8,498 bases of DNA from Saprospiraceae bacterium. Its GTDB lineage: Bacteria; Bacteroidota; Bacteroidia; Chitinophagales; Saprospiraceae. Under the pieces are notes generated by a model. It was given only the letters and a program-made list of their open reading frames with translations. It was not told the DNA's origin and did not search any database. Location: the NCBI GenBank assembly GCA_015494245.1, contig WGBN01000171.1:1-8498 (forward strand), read 5' to 3'. The translations under genes were made by a program, and so were the position numbers. Shown here piece after piece: positions 1 to 5,970 of the stretch. Position 1 is the stretch's first letter. Each line of letters starts with the position of its first letter.

Positions 1-30
1 CTGAAGGCTACGCCTTCAGGGGCTTTTTTA
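1..30 (+). terminator. Rho-independent terminator, cut by the window edge
   Basis: Positions 1-8 (CTGAAGGC) pair perfectly with 12-19 (GCCTTCAG) around a TAC triloop. They are followed by GGGGC and six T residues (24-29). The GGGGCTTTTTT tail has no partner inside the window, so the full stem probably continues off the left edge (expected AAAAAAGCCCC) and would then work in both directions. In that case it would end an unseen plus-strand gene on the left as well as minus-strand transcription from purK. Confidence 0.75.
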
Positions 31-46
31 TGCCACAACCCCGGCA

Positions 47-139
47 ACGCGATGCGAAGCGAGCGTAAAACCACATTAGAGTGCGAAGCACTCCACATTA
101 GCGCCGCAGGCGCCACATTAGGCGCGAAGCGCCCACATT
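47..139. repeat. Tandem CACATTA-plus-hairpin repeat cluster
   Basis: Three consecutive units consist of a CACATTA spacer (72-78, 94-100, 114-120) followed by a small perfect hairpin. These are GAGTGC-gaa-GCACTC (79-93), GCGCC-gca-GGCGC (101-113) and GGCGC-gaa-GCGCC (121-133). A further CACATT follows at 134-139. A degenerate hairpin (ACGC 47-50 with GCGT 63-66, inner GC-gaa-GC at 54-60) may be a fourth unit. The stems differ in sequence from unit to unit yet stay fully paired, while spacer and triloop are conserved. That pattern indicates selection or copying at the structure level. Two units overlap the end of purK. The function is unknown; it could be a REP-like palindromic element or an mRNA 3'-end structure. 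Confidence 0.75.
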
Positions 140-1279
140 CTCCATTCTCCCAACCGCCTCCTCCATTTTGCGCATCAATTCCTGCCGGCTTGGCGCCAGC
201 AGGCTGAGGTGGCCCATCTTTCGAAAGGGGCGGCTCTCTTTTTTGCCATACAAATGTAGATGCACATCGGGCAAGCCGAGCAAAGCCTCGTAGCGCCTCC
301 AGGGAAGCGGCCCCTGGTAGTCCTCCGGCCCGAGCAGATTCATCATCAGAGCGGGGCTGCGAAGGCGGGTATCGCCGAGAGGGAGGTCGAGTATCGCCCG
401 CAGATGCTGTTCAAATTGCGAGCAGGGCGCCGCCTCTATGGTGTGATGGCCGCTGTTGTGCGGACGGGGAGCTGCCTCATTGATGAGCAAATCACCGGAG
501 GGCGTGAGAAACATCTCCACGGCCAACAAGCCGCAAAGGTCCATGGCGCTGATGAGCTCGGCAGCCAGTTTTTTGGCTTTCGCCAAATGAGCGTCCGAAA
601 CTGCTGCCGGAGCAATCAGGTAATCCAACAGGTTGGCGCCCTCGCGGAAGTGCATCTCTACAGGCTCGTAGGTGCGCAATTCTCCCGAGGGATTGCGGGC
701 AGCGATGACCGCCAGCTCCAAGGCTATTTCGACCTTGTCCTCGACCACGGAAGGCAGGGGGAGCAAGTGCTCCAAATCGGCTTCTTCCCGCACCACAAAA
801 ACCCCTCTGCCGTCATAGCCGCCCTTTCGCGCCTTTTGCACAAAGGGCAGGGAAAGCCTGCCCGCACGCACCGCCTCACGGATGGCTTCAGCGCTCTCGT
901 ACAACTCAAAAGAGGCCGTAGGGAAACCCGCCGAGCGGTAAAACTGCTTCTGCAAACCCTTATCGGCAATCACATCCAACATCTCCGGGCGGGGATGCAC
1001 CTGCACACCCTCGGCCACCAACTGCCGCAGCGCACCGGTATGCACGTGCTCAATCTCTATGGTCAGCACATCCACGCGGCGGCCTATGCGCAAGACGTCT
1101 TCCTCACGCGAAAAATCACCCTCTACCAACTCGCAGGCTACCCCCTCGGCAGGGCAGCCCCGGCGGTCGAGCACCAGCAAGTCGCCATCCCATTTGGCGA
1201 AAGCCAAAGCCAGCATACGGCCCAATTGGCCACCGCCTAAAATGCCCACTGTGGGAGATTCTTTCTTCTTTCGCTGCAT
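98..1279 (-). CDS. purK: 5-(carboxyamino)imidazole ribonucleotide synthase PurK
   Basis: Cytoplasmic ATP-grasp enzyme of de novo purine synthesis. It uses ATP and bicarbonate to convert AIR to N5-CAIR, the substrate of PurE. The 393-residue protein starts with a nucleotide-binding glycine loop (VGILGGGQLGRM, 11-22). The ATP-grasp core follows, with ADKGLQKQFY (106-114), QKARKGGYDGRGV (148-160) and a ligand-rich EVAL-type strand near 180-190. The family signature NEAAPRPHNSGHHTIEA (267-283) and SQFEQHLRAI (287-296) identify PurK rather than PurT or PurD. The start is fixed by the glycine loop ten residues in. There is no Shine-Dalgarno site, and a -7 box lies 4 bases upstream, so the mRNA may be leaderless. 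The odd feature is the C-terminus: the last 11 residues (GASRLMWRLRR) and the stop codon are supplied by the adjoining hairpin repeat, so the ancestral protein probably ended near residue 382. It is divergent from pyrC; purE is not in the window. Confidence 0.96.
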   Translation of the reverse strand: MQRKKKESPTVGILGGGQLGRMLALAFAKWDGDLLVLDRRGCPAEGVACELVEGDFSREEDVLRIGRRVDVLTIEIEHVHTGALRQLVAEGVQVHPRPEMLDVIADKGLQKQFYRSAGFPTASFELYESAEAIREAVRAGRLSLPFVQKARKGGYDGRGVFVVREEADLEHLLPLPSVVEDKVEIALELAVIAARNPSGELRTYEPVEMHFREGANLLDYLIAPAAVSDAHLAKAKKLAAELISAMDLCGLLAVEMFLTPSGDLLINEAAPRPHNSGHHTIEAAPCSQFEQHLRAILDLPLGDTRLRSPALMMNLLGPEDYQGPLPWRRYEALLGLPDVHLHLYGKKESRPFRKMGHLSLLAPSRQELMRKMEEAVGRMENVGASRLMWRLRR

Positions 1280-1283
1280 CGGG

Positions 1284-1291
1284 CAAAGCTA
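1284..1291 (-). promoter_or_regulatory. Bacteroidota -7 promoter box of purK
   Basis: The minus strand reads TAGCTTTG, an exact match to the Bacteroidota -7 consensus TAnnTTTG. It ends four bases before the purK ATG. No convincing -33 TTTG is visible at the usual 19-base spacing. The same core, GTAGCTTTGCCC, recurs upstream of hppA in this window. With such a short distance, transcription would begin at or very near the start codon. Confidence 0.6.
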
Positions 1292-1300
1292 CAAAAAACG

Positions 1301-1308
1301 TATCTTGT
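1301..1308 (+). promoter_or_regulatory. Candidate -7 box of pyrC
   Basis: TATCTTGT partly matches TAnnTTTG and lies seven bases before the pyrC ATG. It sits within the 36-bp gap shared with the divergent purK promoter, so the two polymerase footprints would overlap. No clear -33 element is seen. This is a weak call based on position and partial consensus. Confidence 0.35.
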
Positions 1309-1315
1309 CGCCCCT

Positions 1316-2650
1316 ATGAAAAGCATACTCATCAAGGAAGGCCTGCTGGTGAATCGCGGCAAAACCTTCACCGCCGACCTGCTCATCAAAAAAGGTCGCA
1401 TCGAACGCATCGCTCCTTCCATCCATGCCCGGGCCGATATCGAAATTTCCGCCGCCGGAAAATGGGTGCTGCCCGGAGTCATTGATGACCAGGTCCACTT
1501 CCGCGAACCCGGCCTCACACATAAAGCCGACATCGCCTCCGAAGCTCGCGCCGCCGTGGCCGGAGGTACGACCTCCTTCATGGAAATGCCCAACACGCGG
1601 CCACCAACACTCACGCAGGAACTCTTAGAAGAAAAATACCGCCGCGCCGCCGAAGTCTCCCTGGCCAATTACTCCTTCTACATGGGTGTCAGCAACGATA
1701 ACCTCAACGAAGCCCTGCGCACGGACGCCCAAAGAGTCTGCGGCCTCAAAGTCTTCATGGGCTCAAGCACGGGCAATATGCTGGTGGACGACGCCCAAAC
1801 CTTAGAAGCCATCTTCTCCCGCAGCCCCATGCTCATCGCCACCCATTGTGAAGACGAACAAACCATCCGCAAAAACATGCAGCGCTATCGCGAACACTAC
1901 GGCGAAGAAGTGCCCATGCGCTGCCATCCCGAAATACGCAGCGCCGAAGCCTGCTACCTCTCCTCCTCGCTCGCCGTAAATCTGGCCCAAAAACACGGCA
2001 GCCGCCTGCACATCCTCCATCTGAGTACTCAAAAAGAGCTGGAGCTCTTCGAGGCCAAAACCCCGCTCAAAGACAAGCGCATCACCGCCGAAGTCTGCGT
2101 ACACCACCTCTTCTTTTCGGCAGAAGACTACGAGCGCCTCGGCTCCTTCATCAAATGCAACCCCGCCATCAAAGCGCCCGAACATCGCGAAGCCCTCTGG
2201 CAGGCCCTGCTCGACAACCGCCTCGACATCATCGCCACCGACCACGCCCCGCACACCCTCGAAGAGAAAAACCAAACCTACTTCAAAGCCCCCTCCGGCC
2301 TGCCGCTCGTGCAACACAGCCTGCTGCTCATGCTCGATTTTTACGCCAAAGGAAAAATCAGCCTGCCGCGCGTGGTCGAAAAAATGTCGCATGCACCGGC
2401 AGAGTGCTTTCAAATACGCGAACGCGGATACCTCGACGAGGGCTATTGGGCCGACATCGTCATCGTCAACCCTCACAAAACACATACCGTCTCGCGCATG
2501 AACATCCAATACCGCTGTGGCTGGTCGCCCTTAGAAGGACATACCTTCCCCGCCCAAATCGAAACGACCATTGTCAGCGGGCAGACAGCTTACCATCTGG
2601 GCGAATTTTCTCAGGCAGCAATTGGTAAGAGATTGGAGTTTAATAGATAA
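1316..2650 (+). CDS. pyrC: Dihydroorotase (class I-like amidohydrolase)
   Basis: Catalyses the reversible cyclisation of carbamoyl-aspartate to dihydroorotate, step three of pyrimidine synthesis, in the cytoplasm. The 444-residue protein is a metal-dependent amidohydrolase. Visible sites are the strand-1 motif VIDDQVHFREPGLTHK (55-70) with H61 and R63, the segment AGGTTSFMEMPNT (82-94), a probable carboxylated lysine K145 in GLKVFMGSSTG, metal-type histidines H177 (ATHCEDE) and H235 (LHILHLST), and the catalytic aspartate D309 in ATDHAPHTLEEK. The C-terminal beta-sandwich returns around 375-430 (WADIVIVNP, SGQTAYHLGE). The first histidine of the usual HxH pair is glutamine (Q59). I recall this DDQVHFREPG form from other Bacteroidota, so it is probably a lineage trait and not a defect. 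A hydantoinase or allantoinase is a less likely alternative. It is the divergent partner of purK. The ATG at 1316 leaves only a very short leader. Confidence 0.93.
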   Translation: MKSILIKEGLLVNRGKTFTADLLIKKGRIERIAPSIHARADIEISAAGKWVLPGVIDDQVHFREPGLTHKADIASEARAAVAGGTTSFMEMPNTRPPTLTQELLEEKYRRAAEVSLANYSFYMGVSNDNLNEALRTDAQRVCGLKVFMGSSTGNMLVDDAQTLEAIFSRSPMLIATHCEDEQTIRKNMQRYREHYGEEVPMRCHPEIRSAEACYLSSSLAVNLAQKHGSRLHILHLSTQKELELFEAKTPLKDKRITAEVCVHHLFFSAEDYERLGSFIKCNPAIKAPEHREALWQALLDNRLDIIATDHAPHTLEEKNQTYFKAPSGLPLVQHSLLLMLDFYAKGKISLPRVVEKMSHAPAECFQIRERGYLDEGYWADIVIVNPHKTHTVSRMNIQYRCGWSPLEGHTFPAQIETTIVSGQTAYHLGEFSQAAIGKRLEFNR

Positions 2651-2666
2651 AGAATAAAAGACGCTT

Positions 2667-2674
2667 TAGCTTTC
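2667..2674 (+). promoter_or_regulatory. Candidate -7 box of the lipoprotein/sugar transferase pair
   Basis: TAGCTTTC differs from TAnnTTTG only in its last base. It sits in the 39-bp gap after pyrC, 15 bases before the lipoprotein ATG, and shares TAGCTTT with the purK and hppA promoters. No hairpin terminator separates pyrC from the next gene, so read-through from pyrC is an equally possible source of transcript. Confidence 0.35.
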
Positions 2675-2689
2675 GCCAAATTTTTTGAC

Positions 2690-3556
2690 ATGACGCACAA
2701 AATCCTGCCCTGGCTGGCACTCCTTACTCTGCTCTCCTCTTCCTGCGACCTCATCAACCCGCCGGAGGAAATACCGGCCTACCTCTATGTCGCAAACTTC
2801 GACTATCAGACCAACCCCTTTGTGCCCGACCATACCACGACCACCAACATCACCCACGCCTACGTCTTCATCGGAGAAGAATCCATGGGCCTGTTTACTT
2901 TACCCGCTACGGTGCCCGTCCTCCAACAGGGCGAGCAGGACCTCATCATAGACCCCGTCATACCCGAAAACGGCCTGTACAGCAACCTCAGGATACACCC
3001 TTTCTACAAGCGCTTCGAGGGAACTGCCACGCTCATCCCCGCACAAACGGATACGGTATATCCGGTAACCTCCTACACCGATCAAACATCCATTGTCTTT
3101 CTCGAAGACTTTGAAGGCAACAGCTCCCTGTTCAATTACGAACGCGACGGAGACGACTCTACCAGCATGGAGATCACCCATCTCATGGCCCGTGAGGGTG
3201 CCGGCGCCGGCTACATTCTGCTCACCACCGAACATCCCGTCATTGATGTGGCCACGCCCGCTTCGCAGCTCTTTGAGCTAAAAGACAAAAACCTGGTTTA
3301 TCTCGAAGCCGATTACAAAACGGAAGCCGAAATGCGCTTCGGCCTGGTGGGCTTTGACGCTACAGGGCCTGTTGGCAGCAGCTATGAGTTTGGCGTACTC
3401 CCCAAAGAGGGCTGGAATAAAATCTATTTCAACCTCACGGACCAGGTGCGGGCATCCGGCTTCAACGAGTATCAGATTGCCCTGACCGCCGCTTTGCCGG
3501 AAGGCAAAGACAGTGCCGAGATCTATCTGGATAACATCAAGTTGCTGTATGAATAA
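2690..3556 (+). CDS. Lipoprotein of unknown function
   Basis: I do not recognise a named family. The 288-residue product begins with a short positive N-region and a hydrophobic stretch (5-15), then a lipobox LSSSC with the acylated cysteine at C19, so it should be a signal-peptidase II lipoprotein of the envelope. After a Pro/Glu linker (23-29), residues 30-128 look like a small beta domain (ITHAYVFIGEESMGLF, then LPATVPVLQQGEQDLII). Residues 135-288 look like a jelly-roll or carbohydrate-binding-like sandwich. It opens with FLEDFEG (137-143) and ends in a strand typical of such folds (SAEIYLDNIKLLYE). These fold calls are by pattern only. The stop codon lies inside the start of the following sugar transferase gene, implying translational coupling and possibly a related role at the cell surface. 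The start is set by the signal peptide. Confidence 0.85.
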   Translation: MTHKILPWLALLTLLSSSCDLINPPEEIPAYLYVANFDYQTNPFVPDHTTTTNITHAYVFIGEESMGLFTLPATVPVLQQGEQDLIIDPVIPENGLYSNLRIHPFYKRFEGTATLIPAQTDTVYPVTSYTDQTSIVFLEDFEGNSSLFNYERDGDDSTSMEITHLMAREGAGAGYILLTTEHPVIDVATPASQLFELKDKNLVYLEADYKTEAEMRFGLVGFDATGPVGSSYEFGVLPKEGWNKIYFNLTDQVRASGFNEYQIALTAALPEGKDSAEIYLDNIKLLYE

Positions 3557-5000
3557 ACGGCTGTGGGCACAGATGAAAGACGCAAAAAACATCCGAAAAA
3601 CAGACACGCTGATCTATCGCATAGCCGACTTTCTGTCTGCACTGACAGCCTGGGCTTGTTTTTTTGCTTACCGCAAACATTTGGAAGGCGTGCCACTGAG
3701 CTGGGAGACTTTCAACGACCCCAACCTCTTCTACGGCCTGCTGATCATCCCCACCGGCTGGCTGATCTTTTACGCGATTTTTGACAGGTACAAGGACATC
3801 TATCTGCTATCGCGCGTGGCAACCCTGGTGCGCACTTTTTTCCTCAGCCTCTTTGGCGTGCTCATCCTGTTTTTCACCCTGATCTTAGACGATTTCGTCA
3901 GGGATTACCGGACGTACTACACCTCTTTTGCCACGCTTCTCGGGCTGCACTTTGGCATAACGGCTACCGTCCGCATGATTTTGCTCACCCGTGCCAACCG
4001 CAAGGTCAAGCGGGGGTTGGTTCAGTTTCGCACCCTCATCATCGGGGGCAACGAAAATGCCATGGAGCTTTACCGCGAAATCGAAGACCGCGAGCAACAC
4101 CTCAGCTTTCAGCTCGTCGGCTTCATTGATGCCAACGGCAAGGGAGCAGACCAACTCAGGCAACACCTGCCCTGCCTCGGAAAAATCGAAGACATCGGCC
4201 GCGTCATTGAAGAAAACGAAATTGAAGAAGTCATCATCGCCATAGAAACCTCCGAGCACAACCGCCTGCGCGAAATTCTCAACATTCTCTTCGACTACGA
4301 CGATCGCATCATGGTCAAAATCATCCCCGACATGTACGACATCATGCTGGGCGTCGTCAAGATGAACTCTGTCTATGGAGCCGTACTCATTGAGATTCAG
4401 CGCGACCTCATGCCCCGCTGGCAGCGCATCGTGAAGCGGCTTATAGACATCGTCGTAGCCGGCCTGGCGCTCATCATCCTTTCTCCGGTATTTCTCCTCG
4501 CTGCCATCTGTGTGAAGCGCTCCTCGCCCGGGCCCGTGTTCTTCAAACAGGAACGCATAGGCCTCAATGGCCGCCCTTTTATAATCTACAAATTCCGCAG
4601 CATGTACATAGATGCCGAAAAGGACGGCCCCCAACTCTCCCGCGACGGCGACCCGCGTGTAACACCCTGGGGCGCCATCATGCGCAAATGGCGCATAGAC
4701 GAACTGCCGCAATTTTGGAATGTCCTCAAAGGCGATATGTCATTGGTAGGGCCGCGCCCCGAGCGCCGCTATTTCATTGAGCAAATTTCCGCCGTAGCAC
4801 CCCACTACAAACAACTCCTCAAAGTGCGCCCGGGCATCACCTCCTGGGGCCAGGTCAAATTCGGCTATGCCTCCAACTTAGATGAGATGCTCCAGCGCCT
4901 CAAATACGACATCCTCTACATCGAAAACATGTCTCTCGCACTGGATTTTAAAATCCTGTTTTACACCATCCTGGTGCTCATTCAGGGGAAAGGAAAGTAA
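3549..5000 (+). CDS. Polyprenyl-phosphate sugar-1-phosphate transferase (WcaJ/WbaP type)
   Basis: Inner-membrane enzyme that moves a sugar-1-phosphate from a UDP-sugar to undecaprenyl phosphate, priming exopolysaccharide, capsule or O-antigen repeat synthesis. Numbered from the ATG at 3549 (483 residues), four hydrophobic segments lie near 21-41, 60-79, 91-114 and 126-146. A Rossmann-like CoA_binding_3 region follows from about 160 (FRTLIIGGNENAMELY) to 290. A re-entrant or membrane helix spans 300-321, and the bacterial sugar transferase domain runs to the end. That domain shows FFKQERIGLNGRPFIIYKFRSM (331-352), the catalytic Asp-Glu pair D384-E385 in DELPQFWNVLKGDMSLVGPRPE, and RPGITSWGQV (427-436). 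The start at 3549 overlaps the lipoprotein stop (ATGAATAA). An ATG at 3573 gives 475 residues and is also plausible, and one at 3513 is unlikely because it lies well inside the upstream gene. The sugar specificity cannot be read from the sequence, and no other glycan genes are in view. Confidence 0.92.
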   Translation: MNKRLWAQMKDAKNIRKTDTLIYRIADFLSALTAWACFFAYRKHLEGVPLSWETFNDPNLFYGLLIIPTGWLIFYAIFDRYKDIYLLSRVATLVRTFFLSLFGVLILFFTLILDDFVRDYRTYYTSFATLLGLHFGITATVRMILLTRANRKVKRGLVQFRTLIIGGNENAMELYREIEDREQHLSFQLVGFIDANGKGADQLRQHLPCLGKIEDIGRVIEENEIEEVIIAIETSEHNRLREILNILFDYDDRIMVKIIPDMYDIMLGVVKMNSVYGAVLIEIQRDLMPRWQRIVKRLIDIVVAGLALIILSPVFLLAAICVKRSSPGPVFFKQERIGLNGRPFIIYKFRSMYIDAEKDGPQLSRDGDPRVTPWGAIMRKWRIDELPQFWNVLKGDMSLVGPRPERRYFIEQISAVAPHYKQLLKVRPGITSWGQVKFGYASNLDEMLQRLKYDILYIENMSLALDFKILFYTILVLIQGKGK

Positions 5001-5003
5001 AAG

Positions 5004-5030
5004 GAAGGCGCCCGAGGGGCGCCTTCTTTC
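5004..5030. terminator. Bidirectional terminator between convergent genes
   Basis: A perfect 10-bp stem pairs 5004-5013 (GAAGGCGCCC) with 5017-5026 (GGGCGCCTTC) around a GAG triloop. On the plus side it is followed by TTTCGTT, and on the minus side by CCTTTTACTTT. It fills most of the 33-bp space between the sugar transferase stop and the stop of the convergent LysM gene, so it can serve both. Confidence 0.85.
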
Positions 5031-5033
5031 GTT

Positions 5034-5693
5034 CTATGCCAATTCGCTGGAGGGGATTACCAGCACCTGGCCGGGATGGATCACATCCGGATTGCTGAGC
5101 AGGGGCTGATTGGCTTCAAAGATGAGTTTGTACTTCATGGGATCGCCATAAAACTCCTTGGCGATTTTGGAGAGCGTATCGCCCTTTTGTACCTCGTAAT
5201 AGCGCAACTCAGCAGCCAGCGAATCCAAAGCCGGAATGCGCAACACCTGGCCGGGATAAATCTTATCCGGATGCGTCAGCATGGGGCGATTGGCCGCAAA
5301 GATGATCGGATACTTCATGGGGTCGCCGTAGTGGGCCTGTGCAATTTTCGAAAGCGTATCGCCTTTGACCACCTCGTAGAAAGTCGCTTCGGGTGCCGGC
5401 TCCACCACATTCATCCGGTCATCCACATAAGCGATGCCTTCCACATTGCCCAAAGCCAGCACGATTTTCTCCTTGTCGGCCTGCGATTTGCAGGTACCTT
5501 CCACGACAACTGTTTCGTCCTGGAGGTCAATGTAGAGGTTCTCCACCTCAAAGCCCAAGTCGTTCACGGCCTTATACAAAGCATCAATCTGCTCACGACG
5601 GATTTGCTCCTTGTCTTCAGGCGTAGGCGCCTGCTCCTTCTTGCGGTTAAACAACTTCGCGCCCGCATTGCGCAAAAATGAAAAAAGTCCCAT
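5034..5693 (-). CDS. Kbp-like BON-LysM protein with two LysM domains
   Basis: Resembles E. coli Kbp (YgaU), a small cytoplasmic potassium-binding BON-LysM protein. It shares the N-terminus (MGLF-F---AG-KL), a BON domain at about 34-98 (ENLYIDLQDETVVVEG, then KIVLALGNVEGIAYVDD) and a LysM domain ending PDKIYPGQVLRIP. As in Kbp there is no signal peptide, so it is probably cytoplasmic although LysM domains usually bind peptidoglycan. Unlike Kbp (about 149 residues), this protein has 219 residues because a second LysM follows. LysM1 (105-154) and LysM2 (165-214) are in register with a 60-residue period, both containing KGDTLSKIA, YGDPMKY and PGQVL-IP. The DNA copies share identical runs 180 bp apart, such as CACCTGGCCGGGAT at 5064 and 5244. 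The N-terminus match fixes the start at 5693. It is convergent with the sugar transferase. Potassium binding is inferred from homology only. Confidence 0.9.
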   Translation of the reverse strand: MGLFSFLRNAGAKLFNRKKEQAPTPEDKEQIRREQIDALYKAVNDLGFEVENLYIDLQDETVVVEGTCKSQADKEKIVLALGNVEGIAYVDDRMNVVEPAPEATFYEVVKGDTLSKIAQAHYGDPMKYPIIFAANRPMLTHPDKIYPGQVLRIPALDSLAAELRYYEVQKGDTLSKIAKEFYGDPMKYKLIFEANQPLLSNPDVIHPGQVLVIPSSELA

Positions 5694-5742
5694 GTTTAAG
5701 TTTTTTAGTTCGGGTTTGTCGTTTGTCTCCCGAAGTTTGGTT

Positions 5743-5750
5743 TAAAAATA
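5743..5750 (-). promoter_or_regulatory. Candidate -7 box of the Kbp-like gene
   Basis: The minus strand reads TATTTTTA, one base off TAnnTTTG, about 50 bases before the ATG at 5693. No clear -33 element was found. This is the best match in the upstream region but is weak on its own. Confidence 0.25.
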
Positions 5751-5771
5751 GCCATTCCCTCTTTGAGACTG

Positions 5772-5910
5772 TTATGCACTATGCACAGTGCGTATTGTTT
5801 TGATCTTTTCCAACTTCCCTTTCAACCCTTCCAATTCTTTCTCCAAGTCATAATCCATCTGGAGGCCCGGCCAAAACTTTGCCGGGGTATATGTTTGTTA
5901 GTTTATTCAT
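5772..5910 (-). pseudogene. Remnant of a HigA-family antitoxin gene
   Basis: HigA antitoxins are XRE-type DNA-binding proteins that neutralise HigB mRNA interferases. From the ATG at 5910 the frame reads MNKLTNIYPGKVL, like the usual HigA N-terminus (NIHPGEVL), then runs to a stop after GPPDGL. Another frame, open from 5897 to the TAA at 5772-5774, reads TPAKFWPGLQMDYDLEKE and then a Glu/Lys-rich helix ending KIKTIRTVHSA. It resembles the HigA C-terminus (FWLGLQ-DYDLE). The helix-turn-helix core of roughly 50 residues between them is missing. Both frames use the same bases around GGCAAAGTTTTG: PGKVL in one and PAKFW in the other. This suggests an internal deletion between short matching sequences that also shifted the frame. 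No HigB toxin is recognisable. Family assignment is from recalled motifs. Confidence 0.65.
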
Positions 5911-5924
5911 GGTAATCTGAGCTC

Positions 5925-5932
5925 CAAAGATA
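5925..5932 (-). promoter_or_regulatory. -7 box in front of the higA remnant
   Basis: The minus strand reads TATCTTTG, an exact TAnnTTTG match, 14 bases before the remnant's ATG at 5910. It appears to be the surviving promoter of the former antitoxin gene and may still produce a short transcript toward the Kbp-like gene, because no strong terminator lies between them. Confidence 0.5.
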
Positions 5933-5970
5933 GTAAAAAAATTAAATCATAGCATTTTTTTCATTGAAAA

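Noticed and set aside
72..139. CRISPR-like alternation of short repeats and variable segments
   Set aside because: The repeated spacer is only 7 bases and the variable segments are 13-15-base perfect hairpins, not unique foreign spacers; no cas gene is present.
260..1240. 326-codon plus-strand open frame opposite purK
   Set aside because: It is antisense to a clear PurK sequence, has a composition typical of a complementary-strand frame and shows no domain.
1802..2509. 235-codon minus-strand open frame within pyrC
   Set aside because: Its Gly/Val/Phe-rich sequence is the shadow of the C-rich codons of dihydroorotase; it has no motif and no promoter context.
3885..4712. 275-codon minus-strand open frame within the sugar transferase gene
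   Set aside because: It is antisense to conserved catalytic motifs and has no recognisable domain.
5034..5693. LysM domains as a cell-wall hydrolase or adhesin
   Set aside because: There is no signal peptide or catalytic domain, and the BON-LysM order and N-terminus match cytoplasmic Kbp instead.
5771..5794. Possible operator: GCACT-ATGCAC-AGTGC inverted repeat
   Set aside because: It falls at the end of the higA remnant's coding frame, has a short stem, no T tract and no promoter next to it, so neither operator nor terminator is supported.
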